This document shows positions 41,231 through 49,792 of a DNA stretch of 51,921 nt, one piece after another (the first letter of the stretch is position 1; every line of letters starts with the position of its first letter). The stretch is from positions 1 to 51,921 of the forward strand of contig FR895411.1 in the NCBI GenBank assembly GCA_000435595.1. Direction: 5' to 3'. Source of the DNA: Firmicutes bacterium CAG:882. Its GTDB lineage: Bacteria; Bacillota; Clostridia; Lachnospirales; Lachnospiraceae. The notes below the pieces were generated by a model, which saw only the letters and a program-made list of their open reading frames with translations, searched no databases and was not told the DNA's origin. The position numbers and the translations under genes were made by a program.

Positions 41231-42523
41231 ATGAGAAGGAACAAGAAGTTTTATGTGTACATGATGCTCTTTGTGGTACTCATTGCACAGCTTGCGTTCT
41301 CAGGCAGGACGATGGCAGGCACGCCGGAACCGGTTGGTGCGGCTGTTCACAATGCCGGCAATGCGCAGGCGGACAGTACTGTAGCCCCTTACTATTCAGA
41401 TAATTTATTGGAAAACACCGAAAAAGAGGTGGCACTTACCTCGGACAATGGCAGTGATGCTGCTGAGGCGGCACAGGTTGAACCGAGAATTGTGTATATA
41501 AGCACACTTTCAGCGAACGGTGAGATAGTTGATGACCTCACGGGCGATAAGCATAAGAGTGACTTTGAGGATAAGGTCATCTCATACTGTGAGGACAGGG
41601 TGAGCATCTACGCTGAGCCGGATGAGGCTTCGGATGTTGTAGGATGTATGTACTCACGTTCTCAGGCAGACATATTGGAGAAGGGTGAAATCTGGACGAA
41701 GATTTCATCGGGAAATGTTGTCGGATATGTGAAGAATGTATATATGCTTTTCGGAGAGGAAGCCGACAAGGTAGCTCCTTTTATCGGAGACAAGACGACG
41801 GTTGTTGAGGCGGATGTGCTGAATGTATATGCATCTGCTGATTTATCGAGTGCTGTTATAGCTGAATTTTATGCAGGTGAGACAATCAATGCCTACGAAG
41901 AAGTCGGCGATTGGGTGCTTGTTGAGTGCGAGAGCGGATATGGATACGTTCAGGAGGATGGAATCAGTTCCTCGTATGACCTTGCGACGGCATGGACTAT
42001 AGATGAGGAGAACGCCTATATAGCTGAACAGGCAAGAATAGAGGCTGAGCGACGTGAGGCAGAGCGTGTTGCGGCTGCCAGAGCTGCACAGGCCCAGAGT
42101 ACTTCGATAGGAAGAACAACGAATGCGGCGATGAGCGCAAGTGATTCGGAGGTATACCTTCTTGCTTGTATTATCGAGTGGGAGGCAGGCTGGGAGCCTT
42201 ATGAGGGCAAGCTTGCGGTTGCCAATGTAGTTCTTAACCGTGTCAGAAGCCCGAAATTTGTACAGAACAGCATCACCGATGTAATTTATGCACCGGGGCA
42301 GTTCACGGGTGTGCTTGACGGCAGCGGCAATGTATCAGAGCGTTTTGCGGCACTACTTGCCAACGGACCATCACATCAGGAGTCATATACGGCTGCAGGT
42401 GAAGCACTTGCGGGTGTGAACAATATAGGAGACTATATGTTCTTCATCAGTGTGAAGAAGGCTAACTATGCAAGATATTCTCAGTATACCGTGATTAATA
42501 ATCATTGTTTTTATGCTTATTAA
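41231..42523 (+). CDS. Secreted cell wall hydrolase, SleB type, with SH3-like repeats
   Basis: A predicted peptidoglycan hydrolase of 430 residues exported to the wall. Residues 1-30 are a signal peptide (KKFYVYMMLFVVLIAQLAFSG). A low-complexity acidic spacer follows. Two bacterial SH3-like domains lie near 112-178 and 190-250, a coiled Glu/Arg/Ala linker spans about 260-292, and the SleB/hydrolase-2 domain covers about 300-430. The catalytic glutamate is expected in CIIEWEAGWEP (Glu316 or Glu318). SleB proteins are spore cortex lytic transglycosylases, but this architecture also occurs in vegetative hydrolases, so a link with sporulation is not claimed. Confidence 0.9.
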   Translation: MRRNKKFYVYMMLFVVLIAQLAFSGRTMAGTPEPVGAAVHNAGNAQADSTVAPYYSDNLLENTEKEVALTSDNGSDAAEAAQVEPRIVYISTLSANGEIVDDLTGDKHKSDFEDKVISYCEDRVSIYAEPDEASDVVGCMYSRSQADILEKGEIWTKISSGNVVGYVKNVYMLFGEEADKVAPFIGDKTTVVEADVLNVYASADLSSAVIAEFYAGETINAYEEVGDWVLVECESGYGYVQEDGISSSYDLATAWTIDEENAYIAEQARIEAERREAERVAAARAAQAQSTSIGRTTNAAMSASDSEVYLLACIIEWEAGWEPYEGKLAVANVVLNRVRSPKFVQNSITDVIYAPGQFTGVLDGSGNVSERFAALLANGPSHQESYTAAGEALAGVNNIGDYMFFISVKKANYARYSQYTVINNHCFYAY

Positions 42524-42530
42524 GAAATAA

Positions 42531-42569
42531 AGCATCATTTGGGTTTAAAATATCCGAATGGTGCTTTTT
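42531..42569 (+). terminator. Terminator of the SleB-like gene
   Basis: AGCATCATT pairs with AATGGTGCT (one G-T pair) and is followed by TTTTT. Confidence 0.85.
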
Positions 42570-42669
42570 GCCTATTGTGAGGAAATTCTTCGAATAATTA
42601 TTGTAAAATTAGGCTTATTAGTGTATTATAAAAAATAAGTCAGAAAATTATAGGTAAGGGGGAATGCAC

Positions 42670-43122
42670 ATGCATGCAATGATATGGCTGATTTTGTTTG
42701 TTGTGCTTGTGGTGTTTGAGATAGCTACTCTGGGGCTTACAACCATTTGGTTTGCCGCGGGTTCTCTAGTGGCTTTCTTTGCCGCACTACTTCACGCTAC
42801 ATGGTGGCTGCAATTCATATTGTTTATCATAGTTTCATTTGTGATGCTGATTTTCACACGGCCGTTTGCGGTCAAGTATATAAATAAGCATACATCTAAG
42901 ACAAATATAGACAGTATAATAGGGCAGACAGGGCGTGTTATTGCTAAGATTGATAATGCGCAGGCTTCAGGGTATGTTACCGTAAATGGTGTCGAGTGGG
43001 CTGCGAGATCTGTTGACGGAAGTGTACTTGATATTGATACGATGGTTTGCATTAAAGCTATAGAGGGTGTTAAGCTTATAGTTGAACCGGTTGTATCGGC
43101 GGCAGAAGAAAATGAAAATTAA
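42670..43122 (+). CDS. NfeD-family membrane protein
   Basis: A 150-residue short NfeD protein. Three or so hydrophobic helices (about 4-75) are followed by a soluble OB-fold (about 85-145) with IIGQTGRVIAKIDNAQASGYVTVNG split across its strands; the GQTG and GxVxVNG pattern is typical. AAGGGGG lies 7 nt before the ATG at 42670, so the slightly earlier ATG at 42664 is less likely. NfeD proteins usually pair with SPFH/stomatin proteins in membrane microdomains, and such a gene follows 24 bp later. Confidence 0.88.
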   Translation: MHAMIWLILFVVLVVFEIATLGLTTIWFAAGSLVAFFAALLHATWWLQFILFIIVSFVMLIFTRPFAVKYINKHTSKTNIDSIIGQTGRVIAKIDNAQASGYVTVNGVEWAARSVDGSVLDIDTMVCIKAIEGVKLIVEPVVSAAEENEN

Positions 43123-43146
43123 TTTTTATTTAAGGGAGGATTTATC

Positions 43147-44073
43147 ATGCAGGGCATTGTTGGAGCGATTATTGTAGCAGTAATTATTCTTGTGATTTTG
43201 GCATCCTGCATCAAGATTGTACCTCAGGCACAGGCAGTTGTTCTTGAGAGACTTGGTGCATACAAGGAAACTTGGAATGTTGGTATTCATTTTAAGGTTC
43301 CATTCATCGATAAGATGGCGAAAAGAGTTATTCTTAAGGAGCAGGTTGCGGATTTCTCTCCACAACCGGTTATCACTAAGGATAATGTTACAATGAGAAT
43401 TGATACGGTTGTATTTTTCCAGATTACGGATCCTAAGCTTTTCGCTTACGGAGTCGAGAATCCTATAATGGCTATCGAGAATCTTACGGCGACAACCCTC
43501 CGTAACATCATCGGTGAGCTTACCTTTGAGCAGACACTTACATCACGCGAGGTTATCAACTCTAAGATGAGAGTATCTCTTGATGTTGCAACGGATCCTT
43601 GGGGAATCAAGGTCAACAGAGTGGAGGTAAAGAACATTATCCCTCCTTCAGCAATTCAGGATGCGATGGAGAAACAGAAGAGAGCAGAGCTTGAGAAGAT
43701 TGAGGCAGTAACACGTTCGGAAGGACAGAAGCAGTCGGCAGTCCTTGTTGCGGAAGGTAAGAAGCGCTCAATGATTCTTGATGCGGAAGCAGAGAAGGAA
43801 TCTGCTATACTCAGAGCCGAAGCTCAGAAGCAGAAGATGGTTAAGGAGGCTGAAGGTCAGGCTGAGGCTATCAGAGTGGTACAGCTTGCCAACGCAGAAG
43901 GTCTTAAGATGATTAAGGAGGCAGGAGCCGACGAGGCGGTATTAAGACTCAAGAGCTTAGAGGCATTTGAGAAGGCTGCGGACGGTCAGGCCACGAAGAT
44001 TATTATTCCGTCAGAGATTCAGGGACTTGCGGGACTTGCCAAGTCGGTTGTTGAAGTTGTAAAGGAAGGCTGA
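43147..44073 (+). CDS. SPFH/band-7 (stomatin-like) membrane protein
   Basis: A 308-residue protein with one N-terminal helix (about 5-22), then the SPFH domain (about 25-185: IVPQAQAVVLERLGAYKETW, then DPWGIKVNRVEVKNI). A long Glu/Ala/Lys coiled coil (about 185-260) follows, as in flotillin and QmcA-type scaffolds. The C-terminal LAGLAKSVVEVVKE is amphipathic. It should oligomerise at the membrane with the NfeD partner encoded just upstream and may control membrane order or proteolysis by FtsH, as related proteins do elsewhere. Confidence 0.92.
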   Translation: MQGIVGAIIVAVIILVILASCIKIVPQAQAVVLERLGAYKETWNVGIHFKVPFIDKMAKRVILKEQVADFSPQPVITKDNVTMRIDTVVFFQITDPKLFAYGVENPIMAIENLTATTLRNIIGELTFEQTLTSREVINSKMRVSLDVATDPWGIKVNRVEVKNIIPPSAIQDAMEKQKRAELEKIEAVTRSEGQKQSAVLVAEGKKRSMILDAEAEKESAILRAEAQKQKMVKEAEGQAEAIRVVQLANAEGLKMIKEAGADEAVLRLKSLEAFEKAADGQATKIIIPSEIQGLAGLAKSVVEVVKEG

Positions 44074-44105
44074 TTGAATTTTTTAACCAAAGTGGAGAGA
44101 TAACG

Positions 44106-44366
44106 ATGAGTGAACCTATTGAATTCAGATATGATACACAGCTTTTGATTGAGGGCGAGAATCTTGACGAGGATGCCATCAACGAATATTTTACCGAGAA
44201 CTTTAAGGGAGACTGCCTTTTAGCTGTAGGTGATGAAGAGCTTATAAAGATTCATTTCCATACCAACGAGCCTTGGAAGGTATTAGAGTATTGCCGTACA
44301 CTTGGCGAGATATATGATATCGTTGTTGAGGATATGGACAGACAGGCGAGAGGACTTCACGGCTAG
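44106..44366 (+). CDS. Free-standing FakA-like domain protein
   Basis: A small 86-residue protein resembling the middle domain of FakA/YloV, the fatty acid and dihydroxyacetone kinase-like family. The shared segment is GDCLLAVGDEELIKIHFHTNEPWKVLEYCRTLGE, given here as LLAVGDEE, IHFHTNEP and VLEYCRTLGE. The HxHT histidines thought to bind zinc in FakA are kept, but the upstream YCTE-type cysteine is replaced (YDTQ). No kinase (DhaL) part is present. Such fragments are often labelled kinase to dihydroxyacetone kinase. It may be a stand-alone regulator; its role is unknown. It sits between an SPFH gene and a traX-like gene, 9 bp before the latter. Confidence 0.7.
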   Translation: MSEPIEFRYDTQLLIEGENLDEDAINEYFTENFKGDCLLAVGDEELIKIHFHTNEPWKVLEYCRTLGEIYDIVVEDMDRQARGLHG

Positions 44367-44375
44367 GAACTGTAT

Positions 44376-45107
44376 ATGAATAATGAAAGAGGTCTTTCGG
44401 CATATCAAATCAAGGTCATCGCAATTATTGCGATGACCATTGATCATATAGCGTGGATGTGGGTGCCGGCGGTGACTGCCGCCGGTCAATGCATGCATAC
44501 AATAGGGCGGATTACGGCACCGATAATGTGTTATCTGCTGGTTGAAGGTTATATTCATACACATGATGTACGGAAATATACGTTCAGACTGGGGATATTT
44601 GCGGTGGTATCCGCCTTTGCTTTTTGCTTCTACGAGAATGGTACGTTTTTTTCCGGCGGCGTGCCGGGATTTGGAATGATATATACACTTTTTATGGCAC
44701 TGCTTATGCTGAGAGTGTATGATAGCAGCCTTGTTGACGGTTGGAGAAAAGGCACTCTTATGATTCTGCTTTTTATGCTGTCACTTTTGGGCGACTGGGC
44801 GGGAATCGGAGTGATTTGGCCGTTTATAATGTATGTATACCGCGATAATAAAGGAAGGAAGCTGAAATTACTTGCATTTACGGCATTTGTTTTCGCGGCA
44901 TTGGTGGCGTTGGAGACGGCACTTCAAAATCCTATGTACCCGTATGCTGCCTTGTTCCAATTCGGAACATTGCTTGCGGTTCCGATATTGTCATTGTATA
45001 ATGGAGCGTTAGGTGGAAAAAAGACCGGAAAGTGGTTCTTTTATATATACTACCCGCTCCATATGATTGTGATAAGGCTGCTTGCCGAGCCGGTTAAGTC
45101 TTTATAG
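44376..45107 (+). CDS. TraX-family membrane protein
   Basis: A 243-residue polytopic protein with about eight helices. The start LSAYQIKVIAIIAMTIDHIAWMW and GRITAPIMCYLLVEGY are hallmarks of the TraX family, named after the F-pilin acetylase. In Firmicutes these chromosomal proteins are thought to be acyltransferases or of unknown function; no conjugation genes are nearby. The C-terminus WFFYIYYPLHMIVIRLL is also typical. Confidence 0.88.
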   Translation: MNNERGLSAYQIKVIAIIAMTIDHIAWMWVPAVTAAGQCMHTIGRITAPIMCYLLVEGYIHTHDVRKYTFRLGIFAVVSAFAFCFYENGTFFSGGVPGFGMIYTLFMALLMLRVYDSSLVDGWRKGTLMILLFMLSLLGDWAGIGVIWPFIMYVYRDNKGRKLKLLAFTAFVFAALVALETALQNPMYPYAALFQFGTLLAVPILSLYNGALGGKKTGKWFFYIYYPLHMIVIRLLAEPVKSL

Positions 45108-45117
45108 CGGCATACGA

Positions 45118-45151
45118 TGTATAAATATACAAAAAAATGAATTTATATACA
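45118..45151 (+). promoter_or_regulatory. Tandem ArgR/AhrC-like boxes before argF
   Basis: TGTATAAATATACA (45118-45131, a perfect palindrome) and TGAATTTATATACA (45138-45151) have centres 20 bp apart, just upstream of the -35. A third related dyad, TGTATATGTACA, lies at about 45202-45213 in the leader. Spacing and AT-rich dyads fit arginine-repressor operators. Confidence 0.5.
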
Positions 45152-45180
45152 TTGACATATTGCGCCGAATAAGTTATTCT
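45152..45180 (+). promoter_or_regulatory. Promoter of argF
   Basis: A consensus TTGACA, a 17-bp spacer and TATTCT, about 55 nt before the start codon. Confidence 0.75.
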
Positions 45181-45234
45181 AAAATAAAATTACACTTGAA
45201 GTGTATATGTACACAGAATATAGGAGGCATGGCT

Positions 45235-46221
45235 ATGAACTTAAAGGGACGCGATTTTTTGACATTGAAGGACTTCTCCAAGGAAGAGATTATGTATCTG
45301 ATTGACCTTGCGGCAGAGCTTAAGGACAAGAAGAAAAAAGGTATTCCGGTTGACCATCACAGAGGTAAGAATGTAGCTCTTATATTTGAAAAGACAAGTA
45401 CAAGAACCCGCTGCTCTTTTGAGGTGGCTGCACATGATTTGGGAATGGGAACAACATATCTTGATCCGTCAGGCTCACAGATTGGCAAGAAGGAGAGCAT
45501 AGCTGACACAGCGAGGGTTTTAAGCCGTATGTACGATGGAATTGAGTACAGGGGATACGGACAGAATATAGTCGAAGAGCTTGCAAAATATTCGGATGTA
45601 CCTGTGTGGAACGGACTGACCAATGAATATCATCCTACACAGATGCTTGCGGATATGCTCACGATAAAGGAGCATTTTGGAAAGCTTGAGGGAATCAATT
45701 TCACATACATGGGTGATGCGCGCTACAATATGGGAAATTCACTTATGATTGCATGTGCAAAGATAGGACTTAATTTTACAGCCTGCACCAACAAAAAGTA
45801 TTTTCCTGATGAGGAGCTTGTTAAGCTGTGCCAAGGTTATGCAAAGGAATCGGGTGCAACGATAACTTTGACTGAGGATGTCGATGCAGGAACAAAGGGT
45901 GCCGATGTTATCTATACCGATGTATGGGTATCAATGGGTGAGCCTTCGGAGGTGTGGGAGGAGCGTATACACGACCTGCTTCCTTACCAGGTAAATAAAA
46001 AGGCTATGGAGAATGCGGGATCACAGGCTGTGTTTATGCACTGTCTTCCTGCTTTTCATGATTTAAAGACAACAGTTGGCGCTCAGATTCACGAGAAGTT
46101 CGGACTTGATGAGATGGAGGTAACGGACGAGGTATTTGAGTCGGCACAGTCGATTGTGTTTGATGAGGCGGAGAACCGTATGCACACAATCAAGGCGGTG
46201 ATGGATGCCACTGTTAAGTAG
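45235..46221 (+). CDS. argF: Ornithine carbamoyltransferase
   Basis: Makes citrulline from ornithine and carbamoyl phosphate, in arginine synthesis or, in the reverse direction, arginine deiminase fermentation. The 328 residues have the carbamoyl-phosphate loop STRTR at 55-59 and the ornithine motif HCLP at 269-272. The ATG at 45235 has AGGAGG at 7-nt spacing; the upstream extension of the open frame crosses the promoter and is rejected. No other arg genes are adjacent. ArgR-like boxes in front suggest a biosynthetic role (argF rather than arcB). Confidence 0.94.
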   Translation: MNLKGRDFLTLKDFSKEEIMYLIDLAAELKDKKKKGIPVDHHRGKNVALIFEKTSTRTRCSFEVAAHDLGMGTTYLDPSGSQIGKKESIADTARVLSRMYDGIEYRGYGQNIVEELAKYSDVPVWNGLTNEYHPTQMLADMLTIKEHFGKLEGINFTYMGDARYNMGNSLMIACAKIGLNFTACTNKKYFPDEELVKLCQGYAKESGATITLTEDVDAGTKGADVIYTDVWVSMGEPSEVWEERIHDLLPYQVNKKAMENAGSQAVFMHCLPAFHDLKTTVGAQIHEKFGLDEMEVTDEVFESAQSIVFDEAENRMHTIKAVMDATVK

Positions 46222-46235
46222 ACAGGGGATATTTT

Positions 46236-46529
46236 ATGGCTTCAAAAAAAGAGAGAGTATTGAGAAGGATAAGAATTGTAATTGATGTAATAAATGTTAT
46301 ACTTAGTATTGCGGTTGTGGCACTTACAATATATACGTTTATTGACAGTAAGACGAGAATGGGAATGTTCGAGAATATATTCTATCTCGGAGCACTGATA
46401 AATGCCATAACCGGTATTAAGCATCTTATATCGGATAAAAGGCTGCAGGGTGTGGCGGTGATGGTTTTTGCCGTGGTACTCGTCGCCGCCGGTATTTTTT
46501 GTGCAAGAATTGTTGGAGGCAATCTATAG
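46236..46529 (+). CDS. Small membrane protein, unknown
   Basis: A 97-residue protein I do not recognise. A basic N-terminus (KKERVLRRIR) is followed by three hydrophobic segments (about 15-35, 45-60 and 71-92), with a short KHLISDKRLQ loop between the last two. It starts 14 bp after argF, and its stop codon directly abuts the birA start codon, so it is part of an operon. No motifs suggest a function. Confidence 0.7.
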   Translation: MASKKERVLRRIRIVIDVINVILSIAVVALTIYTFIDSKTRMGMFENIFYLGALINAITGIKHLISDKRLQGVAVMVFAVVLVAAGIFCARIVGGNL

Positions 46530-47510
46530 ATGAAGGATAAGATATTGCAGATGCTCAGGGAGACGGACGGATTTATCTCCGGGCAGGAGATATGCAGCAG
46601 ATTCGGAGTATCAAGGACTGCCGTATGGAAATCCATCAAGCAGCTACGCGAGGAGGGCTACGATATTGTGGCTGTAAATAATAAGGGGTACAGGCTTGAA
46701 GAAGTGCCTGATGTAATCTATGAGCAGGAGCTTAGAAGTCTTCTCCACACAAGGTGGTTCGGAAACAAAATTTTATATTTTGACTCAATCGACTCAACTA
46801 ATAATGAATTAAAGAGGCAGGCTGAGACACAGGTGTGTCACGGTCTGCTTGCTGTTGCGGAGGAGCAGACGGCAGGAAGAGGAAGAAGGGGACACGGATG
46901 GGTATCTCCTTCGGGAACGGGAATATGGTTCTCCGTTCTTCTTAAGCCGGAGGTGAGTCCTGACAAGGCTTCGATGCTGACGCTTGTTGCAGCGATGGCT
47001 GTGGCAAAGGCAATAACCGAGACAACAGGACTCGTGTCGCAGATTAAGTGGCCTAATGACATAGTGGTCAATAAAAAGAAGGTTTGTGGTATGCTCACTG
47101 AATTATCGGCAGAGATGACCCGGATAAACTATGTTGTCATAGGAATAGGCATTAATGCAAATAATAAGGAATTTCCGGATGAGATTAAGGAGACGGCGAC
47201 ATCACTTTTCATCGAATCGGGGAAGCATATAAAGAGGGCAGCGGTGATTGAAGCAGTAGGCAGATATTTTGAGCAGTATTATGATGAATTTATCAAGGCC
47301 GGTGATTTGTCACTTATAATGGATGAGTACAACAGCATGCTCGTAAATGCCGGAAATCAGGTCAGAATTATCTCAAATGATTCTGAGGAGATATACACGG
47401 CACTTGGAATTAACCCACAGGGAGAGCTTGTGGTCAAGGACGCTGACGGCAATGTCAAAGATATACGCTCCGGCGAAGTGTCGGTCCGCGGTCTTTATGG
47501 GTATGTATGA
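46530..47510 (+). CDS. birA: Biotin-protein ligase / biotin operon repressor
   Basis: A 326-residue bifunctional protein. The N-terminal winged helix (about 1-60: ISGQEICSRFGVSRTAVWKSI) would bind a biotin operator. The ligase core has the biotinyl-AMP loop AGRGRRGHGW (E. coli has GRGRRGR), KWPNDIVVNKKKVCGML, and a C-terminal SH3-like domain (about 275-326). It attaches biotin to carboxylases and senses biotin supply. It starts immediately after the small membrane protein gene, with GGAGG inside that gene's end. Confidence 0.94.
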   Translation: MKDKILQMLRETDGFISGQEICSRFGVSRTAVWKSIKQLREEGYDIVAVNNKGYRLEEVPDVIYEQELRSLLHTRWFGNKILYFDSIDSTNNELKRQAETQVCHGLLAVAEEQTAGRGRRGHGWVSPSGTGIWFSVLLKPEVSPDKASMLTLVAAMAVAKAITETTGLVSQIKWPNDIVVNKKKVCGMLTELSAEMTRINYVVIGIGINANNKEFPDEIKETATSLFIESGKHIKRAAVIEAVGRYFEQYYDEFIKAGDLSLIMDEYNSMLVNAGNQVRIISNDSEEIYTALGINPQGELVVKDADGNVKDIRSGEVSVRGLYGYV

Positions 47511-47538
47511 TAAATATAAACTAAAGTGAGGATTTACG

Positions 47539-47871
47539 ATGTATTACGAGGATAATGTTGTATTGTGCGTGTCTAATGCGTATGAGAAGAAGTATTATCT
47601 TAATCAGGATTTCAATGGTCTGCCTGAGCATATCAGGAATGAGTTAAAGATAATGTGTGTGCTGTTCACTGAGGATGTTGGCGGTATTATGATGCTCGAG
47701 TATGATGAGAACGGAACACTTCAGATTAAGACTGAGGCTGCGGAGGAGGATATTCTTTACGATGAGATAGGAGCTGCCCTTAAGATTAAGCAGATAAGAA
47801 ATGAAAAGGCAGATCTGCTTCAGTCGCTTGAACTCTACTTTAAGGTATTCTTTCTTGATGAGGATGTGTAG
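47539..47871 (+). CDS. Conserved small protein (DUF6145-like)
   Basis: A 110-residue soluble acidic protein. It resembles a short family common in Lachnospiraceae that I recall as DUF6145 (ENVVLCVSNAYEKKYYLN, LKIMCVLFTEDVGGI), but this cannot be checked here. No catalytic motif or membrane segment is seen. It lies between birA and coaX with 9 bp to the latter, suggesting co-expression with cofactor genes. Function is unknown. Confidence 0.72.
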   Translation: MYYEDNVVLCVSNAYEKKYYLNQDFNGLPEHIRNELKIMCVLFTEDVGGIMMLEYDENGTLQIKTEAAEEDILYDEIGAALKIKQIRNEKADLLQSLELYFKVFFLDEDV

Positions 47872-47880
47872 GAGGAGCGT

Positions 47881-48648
47881 ATGCTGTTAGCAATTGATAT
47901 AGGAAATACCAATTTTACGGTGGGCGTATTCAGGGGAAAAAAGCTTGAGGCTACATTCAGAATAACGACAAAGCTGCAGCGCACATCAGATGAGTATGGT
48001 ATTGTATTTATCGAGCTTTTAAGAACAAGGGGACTCAGCGCGGATGATATTGAGGATGTGATTATCAGCTCGGTTGTGCCAAATGTCATGCACTCGGTTG
48101 TGAATTCAATGATTAAATATTTTAACAGACAGCCGATAATAGTAGGTCCTGGAATAAAGACGGGAATTCGACTGTCATGTGATAATCCGAAGGAAATCGG
48201 ACCGGACAGAATAGTGGATGCAGTGGGGGCGTATGAGCTGTACGGAGGACCTGTAATCGTTATGGACTTTGGCACGGCTACAACTTATGATGTGATACTT
48301 GAGGACGGTGTGTTCACTGCGGGAATTACATCGCCGGGACTTGCAAGCAGTGCGCGCTCGCTATGGTGTGATGCAGCCAAGCTTCCGGAGATAGAGATTG
48401 TAAAGCCTAAGAGCATTCTCGCTAAGAATACAATAACGAGTATGCAGGCAGGTCTGGTATACGGCTATATCGGTCAGACGGAGTATATAATTAAGAAGAT
48501 TAAAGAAGAGACAGGGTTGACGGATATTAAGACTGTTGCAACCGGAGGTTATGGACGTCTGATAAGCGGGAACACGGACAGCATACAGATATATGACAAT
48601 GAACTGACGCTTAAAGGCTTACAGCTAATATATGCAAAGAACCAATGA
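47881..48648 (+). CDS. coaX: Type III pantothenate kinase
   Basis: First step of coenzyme A synthesis, phosphorylating pantothenate; feedback-insensitive type. The 255 residues have the ASKHA phosphate motif AIDIGNTNF at 4-12, GPDRIVDAVGAYE with the pantothenate-site residues, and DFGTATTYDV near 130. A second phosphate motif reads ATGGYG near the end. It needs a monovalent cation in characterised family members. GGAGGAG precedes the ATG. Confidence 0.95.
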   Translation: MLLAIDIGNTNFTVGVFRGKKLEATFRITTKLQRTSDEYGIVFIELLRTRGLSADDIEDVIISSVVPNVMHSVVNSMIKYFNRQPIIVGPGIKTGIRLSCDNPKEIGPDRIVDAVGAYELYGGPVIVMDFGTATTYDVILEDGVFTAGITSPGLASSARSLWCDAAKLPEIEIVKPKSILAKNTITSMQAGLVYGYIGQTEYIIKKIKEETGLTDIKTVATGGYGRLISGNTDSIQIYDNELTLKGLQLIYAKNQ

Positions 48649-48682
48649 CTGCAGTGAGGATGAACTGATTTGAGAGGAAAGC

Positions 48683-49642
48683 ATGAAGATTGGAAATGTA
48701 AATATAGAAAATAATCTTGTACTTGCACCGATGGCAGGGGTTACAGACCTGCCGTTTCGTATTCTTTGCAGAGAGCAGGGGTGCGGCCTTTTGTACACCG
48801 AGATGGTGAGCGCAAAGGCGGTTCTGTATAACAATAAGAATACTGAGGCACTTTTAGAGGTGGAACCCGGTGAGAACCCTATATCACTTCAGCTTTTTGG
48901 CTCTGACCCACAGATTATGGCTGATATGGCAAAGAGACTCGAGGACAGACCTTTCGACATTTTTGACGTGAATATGGGATGCCCGGTGCCGAAGATTGTA
49001 AACAACGGAGAGGGTTCAGCACTCATGAAGAACCCGATTCTCGTAGGGCAGATAGTTGAGAGTATGGCAAAGGCAGTAAAAAAGCCGGTGACGGTCAAGA
49101 TTCGGAAGGGCTTTAATGATGATATGGTAAATGCACCTGAGATAGCTCATATTGTTGAGGAATCGGGCGGTGCTGCCGTAGCTGTTCACGGAAGAACCAG
49201 AGAGCAGTTCTATTCAGGAAAGGCCGACTGGGATATAATCAGACAGGTTGTCGAGCGTGTAAGCATCCCTGTAATCGGGAACGGTGATGTGTGCAGTGCA
49301 GAGGATGTCATTGCCATGGAACAGCAGACGGGCTGTGCCGGAGTTATGATTGGAAGAGGCGCGAGAGGGAATCCTTGGATATTTTCAAGAATCAACGAGT
49401 ATCGAAGAACAGGAGTGCTTCCGCCGAAACCGGATGTGAACGAAATTAAGAGAATGATAAAAATACACGCCGAACTGCAGCTTAAATACAAGGGCGAATA
49501 TCTGGGAGTCCGAGAGATGAGAAAGCATGTTGCGTGGTACACGACGGGACTTAAAGATTCGGCGGCACTTAGAAATGAAGTCAACATGACCGAGACTATG
49601 GATGAACTCTTTAAGCTTCTTGATGAAAGACTCACGGAGTAA
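48683..49642 (+). CDS. dusB: tRNA-dihydrouridine synthase
   Basis: FMN enzyme that reduces uridines in the tRNA D-loop; 319 residues. It has the TIM-barrel start APMAGVTDLPFR, the catalytic cysteine in NMGCPVPK (Cys100), the KIRKGF segment and IGRGARGNPWIF, which binds FMN phosphate. The C-terminal helical domain (about 245-319) recognises tRNA. GAGAGGAAAGC precedes the ATG. The closest characterised relatives are DusB/Dus1 of Bacillus. Confidence 0.94.
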   Translation: MKIGNVNIENNLVLAPMAGVTDLPFRILCREQGCGLLYTEMVSAKAVLYNNKNTEALLEVEPGENPISLQLFGSDPQIMADMAKRLEDRPFDIFDVNMGCPVPKIVNNGEGSALMKNPILVGQIVESMAKAVKKPVTVKIRKGFNDDMVNAPEIAHIVEESGGAAVAVHGRTREQFYSGKADWDIIRQVVERVSIPVIGNGDVCSAEDVIAMEQQTGCAGVMIGRGARGNPWIFSRINEYRRTGVLPPKPDVNEIKRMIKIHAELQLKYKGEYLGVREMRKHVAWYTTGLKDSAALRNEVNMTETMDELFKLLDERLTE

Positions 49643-49675
49643 AGAATTACAAGACGAAATTAGTGAATGCAAAGG

Positions 49676-49704
49676 TTGACATTTACTTTTTATTATATTA
49701 TAAT
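49676..49704 (+). promoter_or_regulatory. Perfect-consensus promoter of greA-lysS
   Basis: TTGACA, a 17-bp spacer and TATAAT, with no mismatch to the sigma-70/sigma-A consensus. The leader to the greA start codon is about 80 nt. Confidence 0.85.
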
Positions 49705-49792
49705 ACGGTGCATTGAAATGGGCAGATATGCCCTAAAACAGTCGTGTTACAATATTTTGTACACAAAATTGGGAAGGTATAGGTGTTTTATT

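Noticed and set aside
44376..45107. TraX-like gene as a sign of a conjugative element
   Set aside because: TraX-family proteins are common on Firmicute chromosomes; no relaxase, type IV secretion or integrase gene is nearby.
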